From assembly GCF_030936135.1 (NCBI RefSeq), contig NC_082594.1, forward strand, positions 106,617,020-106,681,019: a DNA stretch of 64,000 bases, in the 5' to 3' direction. The notes under the pieces were generated by a model that worked only from the letters and a program-made list of their open reading frames with translations, made no database searches and was not told the DNA's origin. A program made the position numbers and the translations under genes. Source of the DNA: Gavia stellata (lineage: Eukaryota > Chordata > Aves > Gaviiformes > Gaviidae). This document shows positions 1 to 12,990 of the stretch, in pieces (positions within the stretch are counted from its first letter, which is position 1; every line of letters starts with the position of its first letter).

Positions 1-190
1 AAATATGTTATCCCAGAGGCGCTACCACCGTTTCTGATGGGCTCAGCCTTGGCCAGCAGCAGGTTTATCTTGGAGCCGGCTGGCATTGGCTTTATCGGAC
101 CTGGGGGAAACTTCTAGCAGCTTCTCATAGAACCCACCCCTGTAGCTCCCCTTCTACCAAAACCTTGCCACACAAATCCAATGTAACAGG
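1..190. repeat. Fragment of an avian interspersed repeat at the window edge, class unsure
   Basis: The first 185-190 bases are richer in GC and CpG than the AT-rich DNA that follows and have the texture of a known avian dispersed retroelement, with phrases such as GAGGCGCTACCACCG and CAAAACCTTGCCACACAAA. The element starts outside the window, so its left end cannot be seen. A run of 13 A follows at about 208-220 but is not clearly joined to it. I recall the motif as repetitive in bird genomes but cannot say whether it is LTR, ERV-internal or LINE sequence. No open frame here is convincing. Confidence 0.4.
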
Positions 191-3100
191 CATAGAAGCT
201 GTGAGGAAAAAAAAAAAAACATGATATCTGTGGAATTACTATCCCGGTAGATAACGAGGAATCTGTTTTGGCAATAAATCTGCCACACTGTATTTCAAAA
301 AACTCAGGTTTACACATGCTTATTTCCTCATACACCTATTTATAGGGGGCGTGCTATCAAAAAACCCTTTCTATCCTTATGTATATGTTGTCATATACCA
401 GATAACACAATGAATATATATAAAGGAGGTAATAATAAGTTTTGAATGTTCATATTTCTTTACAAAGATTGTACAATTTCAAATGATGTGGCCTTCAAAA
501 GCTAGAAATTAATACCAATGGGAAAATAAACTTAACTGAGATAACACTTGCACTCTCACTTAAAAAACAATTTCATATTTAATAAGCTAAAATAGGAGAC
601 ATTACTTTAAAAATATGGTGTGAATAAAAGTACTCTGAGTGATTTTAAGTGCTTTTCAATTTACTCTACAAATTGCTGTGGTAAAGTTCATAAGAGATGT
701 TCTATTTCTAGTAACCGTTACTCTTAGTAAATCAGCATAGAAATAAGAAAGCCTTCACACTGTAAATATGGATGTTTAGGATCTTGAAAAACTTACTCTA
801 TAATTACTAAGCTTAGGAATCATGCAATAATTTGGCCTTCAATAGTATGGCTTTTTTATCATGGCTATGAATAATGTCATATATTTTGTATTAGAAGCAA
901 TTAAGGTCTGTAATATCACCACTGTACAAAAAGGAACAAACAGTATAGATATGCACATGCACACTATGATATGTATGTAGCATACACACTAGTTGTTATC
1001 AACCCCGTTTTCATTTCAAAATGCAACATTCAAGGAACTATAAGGCAAAACCAGCATGAATTCTAACAGTCCCTTTCACTAGCTGGAGACTGGACAAATA
1101 CTTTAGAAAATGGAGAAAAACAGAAGCTGTGTAATAGCAGATTGGTTTTCTGGAGGACACTTCTTCTGGAGGAACTTGGACTATGCATCCATTACCTTAT
1201 CTTATCTTCAAGGACCTTAACACTTTGAATTCATGAGCTGGTTCTCCAGTAGGGTATAGTTTATTTTTCTTTTTACCCTTTCAAAAGTGAAAGTAAATCC
1301 CAGTTCTAGAACTTACTTTTTCCCATTTAACACTTTTTACCTTTATAGAAAAGCATCTTTTGATCTGATTATTTCTAAGCTGTTGGGGCTCTATTACCCA
1401 CCTAGTTTTTGAAGTTCTAGCTTGGGAATTCTTGAGATCTTCAGATCTCAGTGTCTCACTTCTTGAACTATGTAATGCACCTTTTCTGGAAGATGGTCTC
1501 TCTTGCTTATTCTTTGTTCATCTTCAGTAGCTGCCTAGACATTTCCCATGTTAGAAAGATGAATTCCTACCAGTGAAGCTTTAATTTCTGTTACATTTAA
1601 GGAGTTTGCTCCTTTGCCCCAACCAGATCTCACTGGCACTGCAGAAATCTGAGTCTTCTGTTGCACTGCTCCATTTCTTCTCTCATTTCTTAAGCCCAAG
1701 TGTTATGGGGAGAGCTAACTGAAGACCAGCCTTCCTTCTTCAGTTTTTAAGGAAACAGAGTACTGATTTAAACAATGAAACTCCTGTGATTCACATGGAC
1801 TCTGCAGGAATTAGTTTAAACCTGTGGGTGAGGAGTACAGAAACACCATAGGTGGTTTATACTAAAATGTTTACTTACGGGAATAAGCTAAGAATGCATG
1901 CAGAGTCATTCACCGTGGCTTAGCTGACAAGTGGATTTTGATTAAGCTGTAGACATATGGATATTTTGGTTTGGTGTCCATCAGCTTGAGCTAAGTAAAT
2001 ATATGGAAATATACACATGGTTCAGCTTCCCTGGAAACAATCTTATTTTGAAGAAAGAATGGGGTTTTTCTGTTTAGTTTCGATACATTGTTTTTATTTA
2101 TGAGTAAAGCTATTTCTGAAAAAGTTATATTCTGGGACCAGGAGACAAAAAATAAACTCATTTTTATACATCAATGGGTGGATCCAGCTATACATTTACG
2201 GTATTTGTACAGTAATATTGAATCTTTCTAGACAAGCCTAGAATGTTGGGTAAAAAAACAGAAAAATGGCTAAAATATGTAATCCTTGCTGTGGGAAAAA
2301 GCAATAGAAGAAGATGATAAGGATGCTGGGAATCACTGCAAATGGTAGCAAAGAACCAGTCTGTACTATAGGAAAAATAAGAAGAACCACAAAACTCCAT
2401 TGTATTGTGACAAAATCATGACAAGAATGTAAGTTAAAATATGCTACAAATACTGTAACAGGTAACTAACTACTGCATACAATAACTGTTAGTGTATTTT
2501 TTCTACTAAAAGCACAGATGAACTAGTACAGTGATATCCAGCTACATAATGTTATAAATATCAAAAACAATATATGAAGAGTGTGAGAATAATAAAAAGT
2601 ATTATTTTGTAAGTAAATAAAATAAACCTACACAGAAAGTTACAAGAAATGAGGTTCCATTTAGAAAGTTGTAAAAGGGAGGTAAATCAAATTTGCCTAC
2701 TGCACAGGGCCAAATGTTGACATGTTACAGTCGCTGTATGGAATGTGGTTAGCATCAAAAACACATAGGATAGCTTTAAAACATGCATTTGGACAGATTT
2801 GTTTCTCTCTTCAGAGGCACCACTTTGGAGAGACAAAAGCTGCATCATCTTTAACTGAATGCTTTTAGAAAGGGCAAGGGGAGAGGAATAAGTTTTCTAA
2901 ACTGTGAGCAACACAATTCTTCCTGTAACCTCTTATCCTATTAATTTTAAAAAATTGTATTTTTTAGTTTCCAGGGATGCACAGAATACTAGAAAATATA
3001 TTCTGTCCAACTGAGCATAGCAGAAGATCATTCAGGAATGACCAGCTCTGGTCCAATCATGCTATCTAAAATGTTTATAGAAGCAGAGCTAGTGAGAACA

Positions 3101-6100
3101 CTGCTTTAATTTATACAATTAACAAATCAGAAAAATCTGAAGTTCTTTGAAAGATTTAAGGTAATTTGTTTTCTATACTTTATGTAATATGCATATTATA
3201 AAACTGTTCATGGCATACAAATATCAAAGAAGGAAAAGACTTCTTATTTTCTCTAGATACATCATAAATCTGGTTCTGTGCAATAGGTTTTGTATTTCTG
3301 ATTTCAGAAGTATACCACTGGATTTCATCTCATTGTTTTTTATTCAGATCCTTCTTGTCATTCAGCAGTTGCCTCTCCTACTTTTGAAATGTGTTGCTTC
3401 CTGTCCAGGTGTCTGGTAAACAATCATTTTGTCTTCCATCAATATATAATCAGATCTTGAAAAGCCTAACTTCTAGGCATGTAGGATGAGATTCTGAACT
3501 GACGTCTTCGGTGCTTAAAAAGGAATTTAGAAGTCTTCAACCTCTGAGACAGGGAGGCAAACACTTTCTGCAGAAAACATGATCTGGGAGGCACATAAAA
3601 ATTTAATAGACATGTACATGAGCAGTCCAAATCTTTCACAGAAACAAAAGCCAGCTTCAGAAAACAGTGGGGATTATGTCACAAATGGTACTTGTCAAAA
3701 ACTGTCATGCTTTTGTGTCACTTTGAGAAAACAGAGAAACAACCAAGGTTCAGTACTACATACAGTGACTTCCATGGATTGGACTAGTTGCCAGCCTCGG
3801 ACAGCAGCCCTCCAAATAGGGAAGTTCCTGTATCAGTTTCCACAGGTTTATAAGAATGCAAATAAGCCCAGTGGTTCTGGAAAGAATTTATCTGTAAGTA
3901 TGGCAAAGTTTAGATAAAATACAAAGTGATGCAGAATACACCATTAGATTTTACTTGCTGATTTATTGTCTTATGCATTCATAAGAGGCATTGAATATGT
4001 ACATCCAAAATTTTTGGCCTGTCTTAAACATCTATTTATTACAGTCCATCTGCTTCAAATATTGTACTATACAGTAGAAATAGTGAACCCTTTAATACAT
4101 TTTCTATTTTTTTTAAGTAACAGAAAAGGCCTACTAGGAATAGAAGAGATGGAGACCTTACCTTATGATAGGTGGCTGTTGTGCCTCTGTAATGTAAGAG
4201 CAGAGCTGACCAGCAGGGACAGCCACGGCACACCTTGGATTGCCAAAGTACTGCCACGGTAGATATACGGCCATGACAATGTTTCAGAAAGTTCCCCTGG
4301 GAGCCCATGCCAGATTTAAAATGCTTGCAAATGCATTAGGGACTTTTGCTGTATAGCTTTCTCTGAGCAGTTTTGCATGTTAAGCCTAGTAACGTGAAGA
4401 TGTAGAAGACAACTCGCGTCAAATTGAAGATTTGACACAAGAGAGGGAAATGGGTTATATCTCATAAAATACAAAAGGCACAAAAACAAATGGGTAAACA
4501 TTGGCTACTGATACATTCAACGTTGAAACCCATGAGAAAATTTATGCAACAGCTTCACAGTTAGAGTCCTCTTTTTTCTATCTCTCACAGCCACTGTAGG
4601 GAGACAGTCACATATAATAAGCCACTCCCTCCTTTCTACTGCACCTGATGCCTCAGCAGGTACAGTCTTGGTGTGCTTCACCATTCAATGGTATTGTGTA
4701 CTCATGGGCTGCCAGGTGGCTTACTGTCTTCAACTTGATTAGTCTGGAAAAGGCATTTTTACAAATGTGTTAAATAATCAAGAAAGAATTTAAGTTTTAT
4801 TGACCTGGGAAAACCTTATTGATTTGGGAAAAACTGCTTATACATATTTTGATCAACTTATTTCTGACATAATTTTGCTAGTCAATGCTGTAAATTATTC
4901 AGAACACTGAGTTTCAAAGGCCAGTGATCTTTCTTTTGTCAGCTGTTTCAAAACACGTATGTTCTCATATCAAACAAGGAAGAAAAGCTTACGTTCAGAG
5001 GTCTGATTTCTGCACAAAAAAATTCACTTTAATGCTCCAGATCAGCTTCAGATAGTTTGGGACTTCAGGCCCCACCACTATCCACTTAGGACCTCCTTAG
5101 ATCAGTTATTGCCCTTATCTCTCAGTAGATGAAGCCATCCATTTTGCTCATCCTGGTGCCATCTGCCTTAGCATTTCTGCAATACTTTTCTTTCCCTTCC
5201 ATAGAAAACCATTGCTTTTGTCCTGTCCTGTCCTGACAAACAGCTTGATTCATTTGCCAGTTCTGAAGAGAGCTTAAGGCCAACTCTTCGTGCTGTCATT
5301 TCATGACTGATGGTGTCAGCAAATGCAGGCTGTTGATATCCCTGCCATACATCTTTGCCTTGAGGCACTGGGGCATTGTAACTTCACTAGGGGTTTTGAA
5401 GAAGTGGAGGTGAAAAGGGGCACAGGATTGGGACAAATACTTAGCTACTTTAAATTGGAGCTTTCAGGTGAACCACTTAAGAAAGTTATTACATGAAGTG
5501 ATGATCTGTCATATCAGGAGGCAGGGCTACACAGTCTGGTCTTTGCAGAGTTCTCTTTTTGTAGATGAAAAAAAACAACAAGAAGAACAAACAAACAAAC
5601 AAAATCCCTAAAACAAAAACAGACCTGCAAACCTTCTTACAAAACTTTCTAATTTTTTTTCCTCTCCTACACATTCTTTCATGTCTATATGAAATTATGA
5701 GGAATATACATAACTGTAATATAAATTTCATAGCTACCCCTTCATTTTTGCTGTTTTCCAATTTGGAATGCACATTAAAGCTAACAGCTTCAGTTGTCTC
5801 TCTCTGAGCAGTTTTGCATCTAACATAAACTTGAACCTGAAAGTACAAGTAGATCTGTCAAGTTTATTGTTTTTTCTTTTTTCCAGCTTGTACCTATGTT
5901 AAATATAAAATGAGAATTGCCCATGCTAAATATAAAATGAGAATTAAGGTTATTTAATTCAAGGAAAAAATGTTACAAAACTCATAACAGGCTATTTGCG
6001 TGATCTAAGAAAATAGATTAGTTGAAGTACTTTCTTCTTTTTTACTTCCTAGTATTTTCAAAGACTAATTTGTCAGCAGTAAAGATCAATATATCCTAGT

Positions 6101-7140
6101 AAACGAATTTGCTAATCCTTCTGATGATACTGATGTGGATATCTGTGTTATATATGGTGATATCTTTTAAAAAGTATCTGTTTATCTTCTATTGAAGTGA
6201 GAAGATTTTTAGCTCTCTTTATCCTAGCTGATAGGTGTATTCTGAATTATAACAAAGGACTTTAAGTTGTTCTCAGTTATGATCTACAGCAATACCATAA
6301 ATCTTCCTGGTATTGATTAGTCTCACAAAGCTGGATTTAGCTTTAGTGGAAAAGTAAGCTGTGAAAGCAGTTAGGAGCAGTCTTCAAGATAATGCTGTAA
6401 TTACTGTGTATATAATCAGAATCTGGATACTTTTCAAATGTACTACAAAGAACCATATTAAAAAGGGGGACAGTATGGATAAGAGAGGCTACTTAGTGTC
6501 TTAAGTATAGGTTGAACACAACTGTAATCCTTGCTACAAATAATACTATATACCTCCAACATAGCAGCCAAATACACAAGTATAAATCTTCTTCAGTATA
6601 TAGATCTTCTTCAATATAAAGTAAGTTATTTGCCTGTTTTGTCTGATGTACTTTTATTTTATTTTTTACTTCAGATTCTTTCAGTGCAAATTGGATTATA
6701 CCTGTACAGCATCCTAGTCAAAATTCCCAGAAATCTGTCTGGAGAACAATAACCTCTGCAATCTCACCTAAGAATATTGATCTCAATATATCCTGCTGTT
6801 AGATTGCTTTGTTTGCCTTACAGGTTTTACGTGTATTGCTGCCTAAAATTAAACAAAGCCTGACTGGTCTTTTAACTCTCCAGCTAAGAGTGAACTGAAA
6901 TGTAGAATTCACCGGTACAAAAAAATATTAAAATTCTTTGCAATCAGTTCGGTCCATATAGAGAGTCGGATTCAACTCCCTACTTGCAGAAGCATATTAG
7001 GGTGCCCAGACCTTCTGAGCAGCTTGTCTGTGGGTGAAGGGGTGACGCTATATTTTTTCACTTTCATAGAGTGACTGAGAAAAAAACAAGTGAAGATGAC
7101 TAGGAAGAGAACAGAGCCGTTTGTTTCTACTATAGGCCCA
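191..7140. other. Unassigned AT-rich non-coding DNA
   Basis: No gene, RNA gene or clear transposon is visible. Open frames are short, start in random context and show no recognisable domain. Small structures present are an A-run at about 208-220, an ACAA-type tract near 5,587-5,604, a 27-base-offset duplication at 5,896-5,945, and a short inverted repeat at 1,433-1,450 (TGAGATCT, two bases, AGATCTCA). Confidence 0.6.
5896..5945. repeat. Short tandem duplication, 27-bp offset
   Basis: Two copies of a 23-base segment, starting ATGTTAAATATAAAATGAG and ATGCTAAATATAAAATGAG, lie at 5,896-5,918 and 5,923-5,945. They differ at one base. This is a local duplication with no coding content. Confidence 0.8.
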
Positions 7141-7556
7141 TGAATGAAGGGTTAAATCACTGACGGTCCCTGGCTGAGACCCTACTGTGATACATAAAAG
7201 CTTTACTTGCATAGTTTTAATTATTTGCTGAGCAGAGTTGATAATAGGATGTTTCAAGACGTGTAACTTCCTTCCTGACAAGATCAAATGGGCCTTGAGG
7301 TAGCTCATTATGCCTCCTGAGTATATCATTGATAACAGGGACTTGAGACGTTTGTGTCAAGATAAGCGCCAAAGAACTAGTTCAAACTGACCCTTTTGTA
7401 ACATTCCGAGGACAAAGGATGGATGAGCCAATTCTATGAGCATGTACGGACAACGGAAACCCGAAGTTCAACTAGCGGACAGTGTGAGGAAGACTATGAA
7501 CGACCACCGGAGGGTGAAAAGACCCTAACCCTAATTTTACTGCGCATGCTTGGGCT

Positions 7557-7564
7557 ATGCAAAT
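7557..7564 (+). promoter_or_regulatory. Octamer ATGCAAAT in the LTR
   Basis: A perfect match to the octamer recognised by POU-domain factors, lying in the presumed U3 half of the LTR. Octamers are common in retroviral LTR promoters, but chance occurrence is possible. Confidence 0.3.
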
Positions 7565-7708
7565 GAATTCCAGGAACTCATCCACATAAGACCGCCCTTT
7601 TTAGAATTCTGATGAATATGTATGATTTTTCTGTATATGAACTGAGGTGCTTTGCTAACCCATTGGAGCACTCGTGGTGGACGAATCCCCAGTGCTGCCC
7701 AGCGCTGT

Positions 7709-7714
7709 ATTAAA
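7709..7714 (+). promoter_or_regulatory. Poly(A)-signal-like ATTAAA in the LTR
   Basis: ATTAAA lies about 95 bases before the LTR end and is followed by a T/A-rich stretch with TTGTTATTGAG. The position suits the R region of an LTR. Function is inferred from placement only. Confidence 0.4.
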
Positions 7715-7811
7715 GAATGCCTGCTTAATAACAAACTAGTTGTTATTGAGTTATTCATCTCGGAAAACCGTCCCGATCGCGGGCTCGGTACCGACTTTGT
7801 TGTTTCACCCA

Positions 7812-10800
7812 TTAGTGGATTCCAATGGGAAGTAAACCACAATCTTTTGTGGTTTAATGTAAAAAACTTAAATCACAGGGCAGGTGAGAGGCAGTGTTGT
7901 GATGCCTTCTTCTGCAAGTATGAGGAAGCACACTGTAAATGGCAATGTAGAAAACCCCGGCCTAGTTGTATACCATGAATACCTTTCTATAATGTGACCA
8001 CTTCCTGCTTGATGAATATTAGAGCATTATCACCAAGGTAATAAACACTCAAGTTGAATCCTTGTCCAAAAATCCTGCATTTTAATGGATACTCTGGAGG
8101 TCAGAACCCAAGCTGGTCTAAAACAGCAGCTCTCTAATAATGTAAGACATTTTTGCTAGCAAATATCTGGGATGATACATGAGTCCTCATGAACACATGA
8201 GTTTATAATTTTAAGAATTAAATTATTAATTATGCTTGAAAAAAGCTTGGGAAACATTTTACTTAGCCTTCTGACTAGACATTTCTTTATATCTAATGAA
8301 ACATTATTTTGCATACCAGTAATAAGAAAATTAATGTGATAGAGGCTGAATTCATATTCATCCAAATAAAAAAAAAGGTCAAAACTGAAAAGGGCATTTC
8401 CTAGTCTGTCAGTAAAAATATACACATACATACCTTCAGATTCCGCAGAATGAAAATTTGGTTAGGAAAACATTATCAAAACTACCCTCATTATTAGTGT
8501 AAGTGTGATCTTATTGATCTCTAATATTACATGCGGAGTTACCTCTCTAAGTCAGTCTTGGAATTATCGAGATGTATAGCTGAAACTGAACCATTTTCAC
8601 CTACTTCAGTTGTGCAGATTTGGTCAGCAGTAGAAATCGAAACACTATGTCAGCAACGACATAAGATGCAAATGGAAAGAGAAAACAGGTAAGAAAATGC
8701 AACACTGCTAATATATTGCTAATAATAACTGCTAATATGTGCTAATAATAATGATTCCAAGTCACTTTTCAGGTCTCATGATAATGGGCAGTCTACAAAA
8801 ACTGAAAATGAGTGTCTCCTCTGCAACATTTACTATCAGACAAGAGCAAAACAGAGAAAGAAAAAAACGGAAAAAAAATCCAAATTGTTTCTTCTTTCAG
8901 AGGGAGGAACTGGGGCATATAAACTGTCTACTAAAGTGACTCAAACTGTGAAAGACTAGAAAAAAATGAACCTCTGTCTCCTGAGGGAGACTTAACTAAT
9001 ATGCCAAATGTTATAATATTTTATAAACCGACTCATTAAAATCATGCCAGCCTTAAGGATGAATTTCTATAATAAAATGTAGTATCTTTCAACTAAGCAA
9101 CAAAAACCCCTGCTGCTATTCTGTGGAACAGAAGAAATTCTGTGTAAAAGAGACTGTTCTAATGAACTATAGGACACATTGTAGTCTTAATGCATTCATT
9201 TATTAAGAGATTACCAGATTCTGTCAGTGTGTAGCTAAAAGGAGTAAATTTTTAACTAACTAGATTTTAGCTTTTATAAAAGTATTCAAAACTGAATTGT
9301 GATGGATCTTAAATATTTATTGGCTGAATTTATTTCCCTTTCTGAAGATAACAGTGCCTGAGTTTTACCTTTTTTATTAATTTATATATGATGATCTTTG
9401 TGATGGACTTGAATTTCCTCACTCTATTTGCACTCTCTCATGAAAAGAAGGGGGACAAAATCAGCGAGATTATAACCTATGAGTTAGCCAATTCATCCAT
9501 TCATCCCTGGCATTCTTAGATATGGGGTCTGAAATTAATCCCTTTACAACTGTCTTTACTGAGATTTACTCCCAGAAAACATATTCCTATGAAGACTGCT
9601 GTTTGCCTAGAGAAATATCATTGCCATATCTTCATTCTTTCATCCATAATCAGCTATGCCCTGTACCACACTCCTACTCACACTATAACCTATGTTGAGG
9701 CCTTTGAATAAATTAGTTTTCTGCTCCATCACCACCTTTCAAAACAAATCCATTTAAAGGTTTCCTGGTTGTGACATGGGCTTCCCAGTTAATACATTCG
9801 TAAGTCCTCATTAGATTAATTCTATGCATGTCCCAAAAGGGGATTTCAGGTGTTCATCTAGCCACAGCTTTTACCCTGCCTTGTCCTTTGCCTGAAATCA
9901 GGTCTTTCTTCAAACCAAGAACTTCTGCACTATCCTATTTAAATCTTTACCGTCTCATGAAATAAAGTAATTCTGATCTCTCCTCCTGCTTTTGAATTAG
10001 TGAATTGACAGCTCTTCTCAATTTTCCCCAAGTCTCTGACACATAGATAAAGATAGTAAACTGAATTCCTCAATGGCACATAGCAAAGAATTCTCAAAAT
10101 GGACATTTACTCACATGTCTACTTGCATATATTAGTTTTTCTCTACAAGTACACCACAGTGCCTTGTGCACAGGACTGAACTTCTTTTCTTGAGAGTTTT
10201 TATTCCAACACATTACTTACGCTACTTCATGGCAAATAGTTAAAAGAGAGATTGTCTCCTGTCATAAAACCTATCCAAGCATTTGAAAAATGCTTTTTTC
10301 TATGCCCACTGGTTTTAATTTTGGAATTTATTGAATGTTTTGTCAAAAAATGGGAAAAAAAGGTGCTGCACTAATAAGCAATCAGGTCAAATGAAAATTT
10401 GGTCAATATTTGATACAAGTATGTATTTCAGGTTACAAAGGAAAGAAAAATTAGTTTTCTCTTTTCTTGGTGGCTAACTATGATCCTCCCTCATAGGCAT
10501 GCCTATTAGCCAAAGGATTGTTAAGAGCTGCTGCAGAGTTTACTATTTGCTTAGTTTGCTTATGGGTGACAGCCAGAGATGTATGAGAGATTCAGAGTAT
10601 GGAACTCAGGAACTATGCAAGTTTTATTGAAATGCAAACTTTAAACTAGTCATTTTTTCTTGTTATTTTAGCTAGAGATAACATTTCTAAAGTGAAAGTT
10701 TTCAAGAGGTTACCATCATTACAATGACACTGTCACTAACACGCCTGGTGTATTGGGAGTTGTGTTGGGAATACGTTTAAAATAGAGATAGAGATTGTGT

Positions 10801-12924
10801 CACGCTGGAATCTGAAAGTAGAGGAGTTAGGTTTTCATGAATCTCCGCTTTCACTTCGTATTACATTGCAATTGTTCTGTGTACTGGTGTGAGAGGAAAA
10901 AAAAGGTAAATTATGCTGTTGAGCTACAATTCTACAGCACTGAATGAGCACTAATAGCATGTCTACGTTACACAATCCAGCACCATGTCAAAACTCTAGA
11001 CTGCTTCTGAAGATGCTGGCATGGCAGAGCAACACGGCACAACACACTACCAATGCTGGTGGCAGACTATCCGTACCAGCACGGCACACCACATGCTTCT
11101 TAACACCTACTAATAAGCTCTGACAGAAGGATCTGTGGTGGCATGGCTTTCTTGTTTCCAGGACTAGTTTAGCTTCCCTGAAGCTAGCTCCACGGTGCTC
11201 TGTGGAAGACACGCTATAAAAAACTTTCCCACCACTCTTAGAAGGCATTTGCAGCAACCATAACTGATGGCACACTATACTTCTGAATCTTTTACTTTTT
11301 CATCTTTTACATTCTTTACAGGCCCTGAACCATAATTAAAATAGCATATAGCAAACTGTACTTAACAAGATAATATTTTTATATTCTTGCCACAAGTTCA
11401 TTCTGTGGTTCTTTCTTTTCCTTACAAAACCTTCCTCAATGAAAAAACAGTTTACATTGTATTTTGTGATAATCCTGTTTTTGTAGTCATGCCCTAACAA
11501 CACCTACTAAAGGGCAGGCAAGAAAAGGCATGTCAACTTAAATATTCTTGGCTCGTTTAGGTGCAAGTTGGACAGCTTAGCCTTTTCAAGACTGAGGTAT
11601 GTGTGGTTATATGCTTAACAAAGACTTCATCTTAGAAACCTTAATGTTGAAAACTGAAGCCTTGTTTAATAATATGAAATGCTGTGCAACAATACTAGCT
11701 TTGGAGCATTACCTTCACAGTGGCTTCACTGCTCAGTCCCATCCATTCATTTTGCTCTTTCTTCACATGTTCGGTTACACACTGCCAACAGCATCTGAGA
11801 AATTATCTGAAGAATATTAAACAGCAACAAAAAAGGCAATTTTTGTTCCTTTTTCTCTAATCAGATTCATAGCCCAAATATACAAATAGCTGTGCTGGCG
11901 CAGTGGTGATGTGCAGTGTGTAGATGGCAATGAACACCTGAGAAGAATGGAAGTGCTTTAAATCAGTCTTACTCCTGAACAGTTTGTGTGCTGAAATCAC
12001 AGCCTAGGGGAAATTTACAGACTGAAATCTCTGAATTTAGGCAGCTGAATCCATTTTGGGCCCTCTGTTTTCTCTATCCAACATGAGCATAATACTTCGC
12101 ATACAATCGCAGAGATGTTCTGTGTTACACAGGACTGTGGTGTATCCAGCTTCAGTGATGATGTGGACAACATCATAGCTACCTGTGACAGGCTGGCTAA
12201 GGAAGAGAAAAAACAACACAAAACCCCCCCAAATAGTAAAACAAGTACTATTGATCATTCAGTCATTACTGATTTTCACTCTACCCTGAAGACCATTGAG
12301 GTTGGTAAGACTCTTAGACAATTTCTATTATGGGATGTTCAAGGGTGGATGTTTGCTTGTTGAGAGGGGGTTTATGCTGAAAAACAAGGGGATGAACTCA
12401 CATGAATATGTCTCTGAAAAAAAGTAAAAATCAGAAGAAGGAATTTTGAATATGAAGTATGAAAGCTGATGCGAGTTAAACTGATTGAAAGGAAGAAAGT
12501 CAAATATCTCTTAACTGCAACTCAAACTTTCTAAGGAGATCAGGATAGGGCAAAACCAACCCCTAAGTCAAAACACTTCACTTATTTTTTTCACTTCAGT
12601 GAGTTTGAAGGTCTCTCCTACCTCTTAGAAACCTCCACCCTACAGATATAGGGAAAAGGTCAAAAGAATTTAGACACTGTGGCACTTTCAATTTGCTTAG
12701 CATTCAGGTCAGTTTTTCCTCAGCGTGAATCAAATACAAAGAGGTGTCAAAAGTGATGGAAGTGGAAAAGTAATTTCTGGCCTTTGTTTACTAATCATGT
12801 AGTGTTGCTCAGTGAAGTGATTCACTTTGAATGGGTTGCTTAGCTGTGTAGACCAAAGGAAAATGAAAAACAATAACAGTTTGGGTTATAATTACCCCAG
12901 TGGCTCCATGTGAAATACTCATAG
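7812..12924. other. Unassigned AT-rich non-coding DNA
   Basis: No gene or recognisable element. A small perfect hairpin, TAAACCACA with six loop bases and TGTGGTTTA, sits at 7,833-7,856 just past the LTR. Short open frames at 10,988-11,275 and 12,115-12,363 have no recognisable domain and are treated as chance. Confidence 0.55.
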
Positions 12925-12990
12925 ACAGATCCTCAGCTGATATAAAGTGTAATAATTCATCTGAAATCAAAGGAGTAATGTCTCAATTAC
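12925..12990. repeat. Possible ancient amniote fold-back repeat remnant
   Basis: The string CAGATCCTCAGCTGATATAA followed shortly by AATCAAAGGAG resembles the widespread old sauropsid/amniote repeat with AGATCCTCAGCTGGTGTAAA and a TCAATGGAG partner. The copy is worn and the limits are approximate. This rests on memory of the motif, not on an alignment. Confidence 0.3.

Larger units (their letters stand above)
7141..7807 (+). mobile_element. Solo LTR of an avian endogenous retrovirus
   Basis: The segment starts TGAATGAAGG and ends GTTGTTTCA, so the ends are TG...CA with a 4-base inverted match, TGAA/TTCA. CCCA stands immediately before (7,137-7,140) and after it (7,808-7,811), which fits a 4-bp target duplication. 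The body is richer in CpG than both flanks. It holds an octamer ATGCAAAT at 7,557-7,564 and a poly(A)-signal-like ATTAAA at 7,709-7,714, an order that fits U3-R-U5 on the + strand. About 667 bp is a usual LTR length. No internal retroviral sequence adjoins either side, so it is a solo LTR left by LTR-LTR recombination. A 4-bp duplication is typical of gammaretrovirus-like (class I) ERVs, but the match is too short to settle the class. Confidence 0.7.

Noticed and set aside
5489..5848. 119-codon frame, - strand, with basic and hydrophobic runs
   Set aside because: Built on simple A/T tracts, with no family resemblance.
7523..7534. CCCTAACCCTAA, two telomere-type units
   Set aside because: Only two units and inside an LTR; an interstitial telomere repeat would be longer.
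12115..12363. 82-codon frame, + strand
   Set aside because: Overlaps frames on the other strand, shows no domain and has no exon signals.
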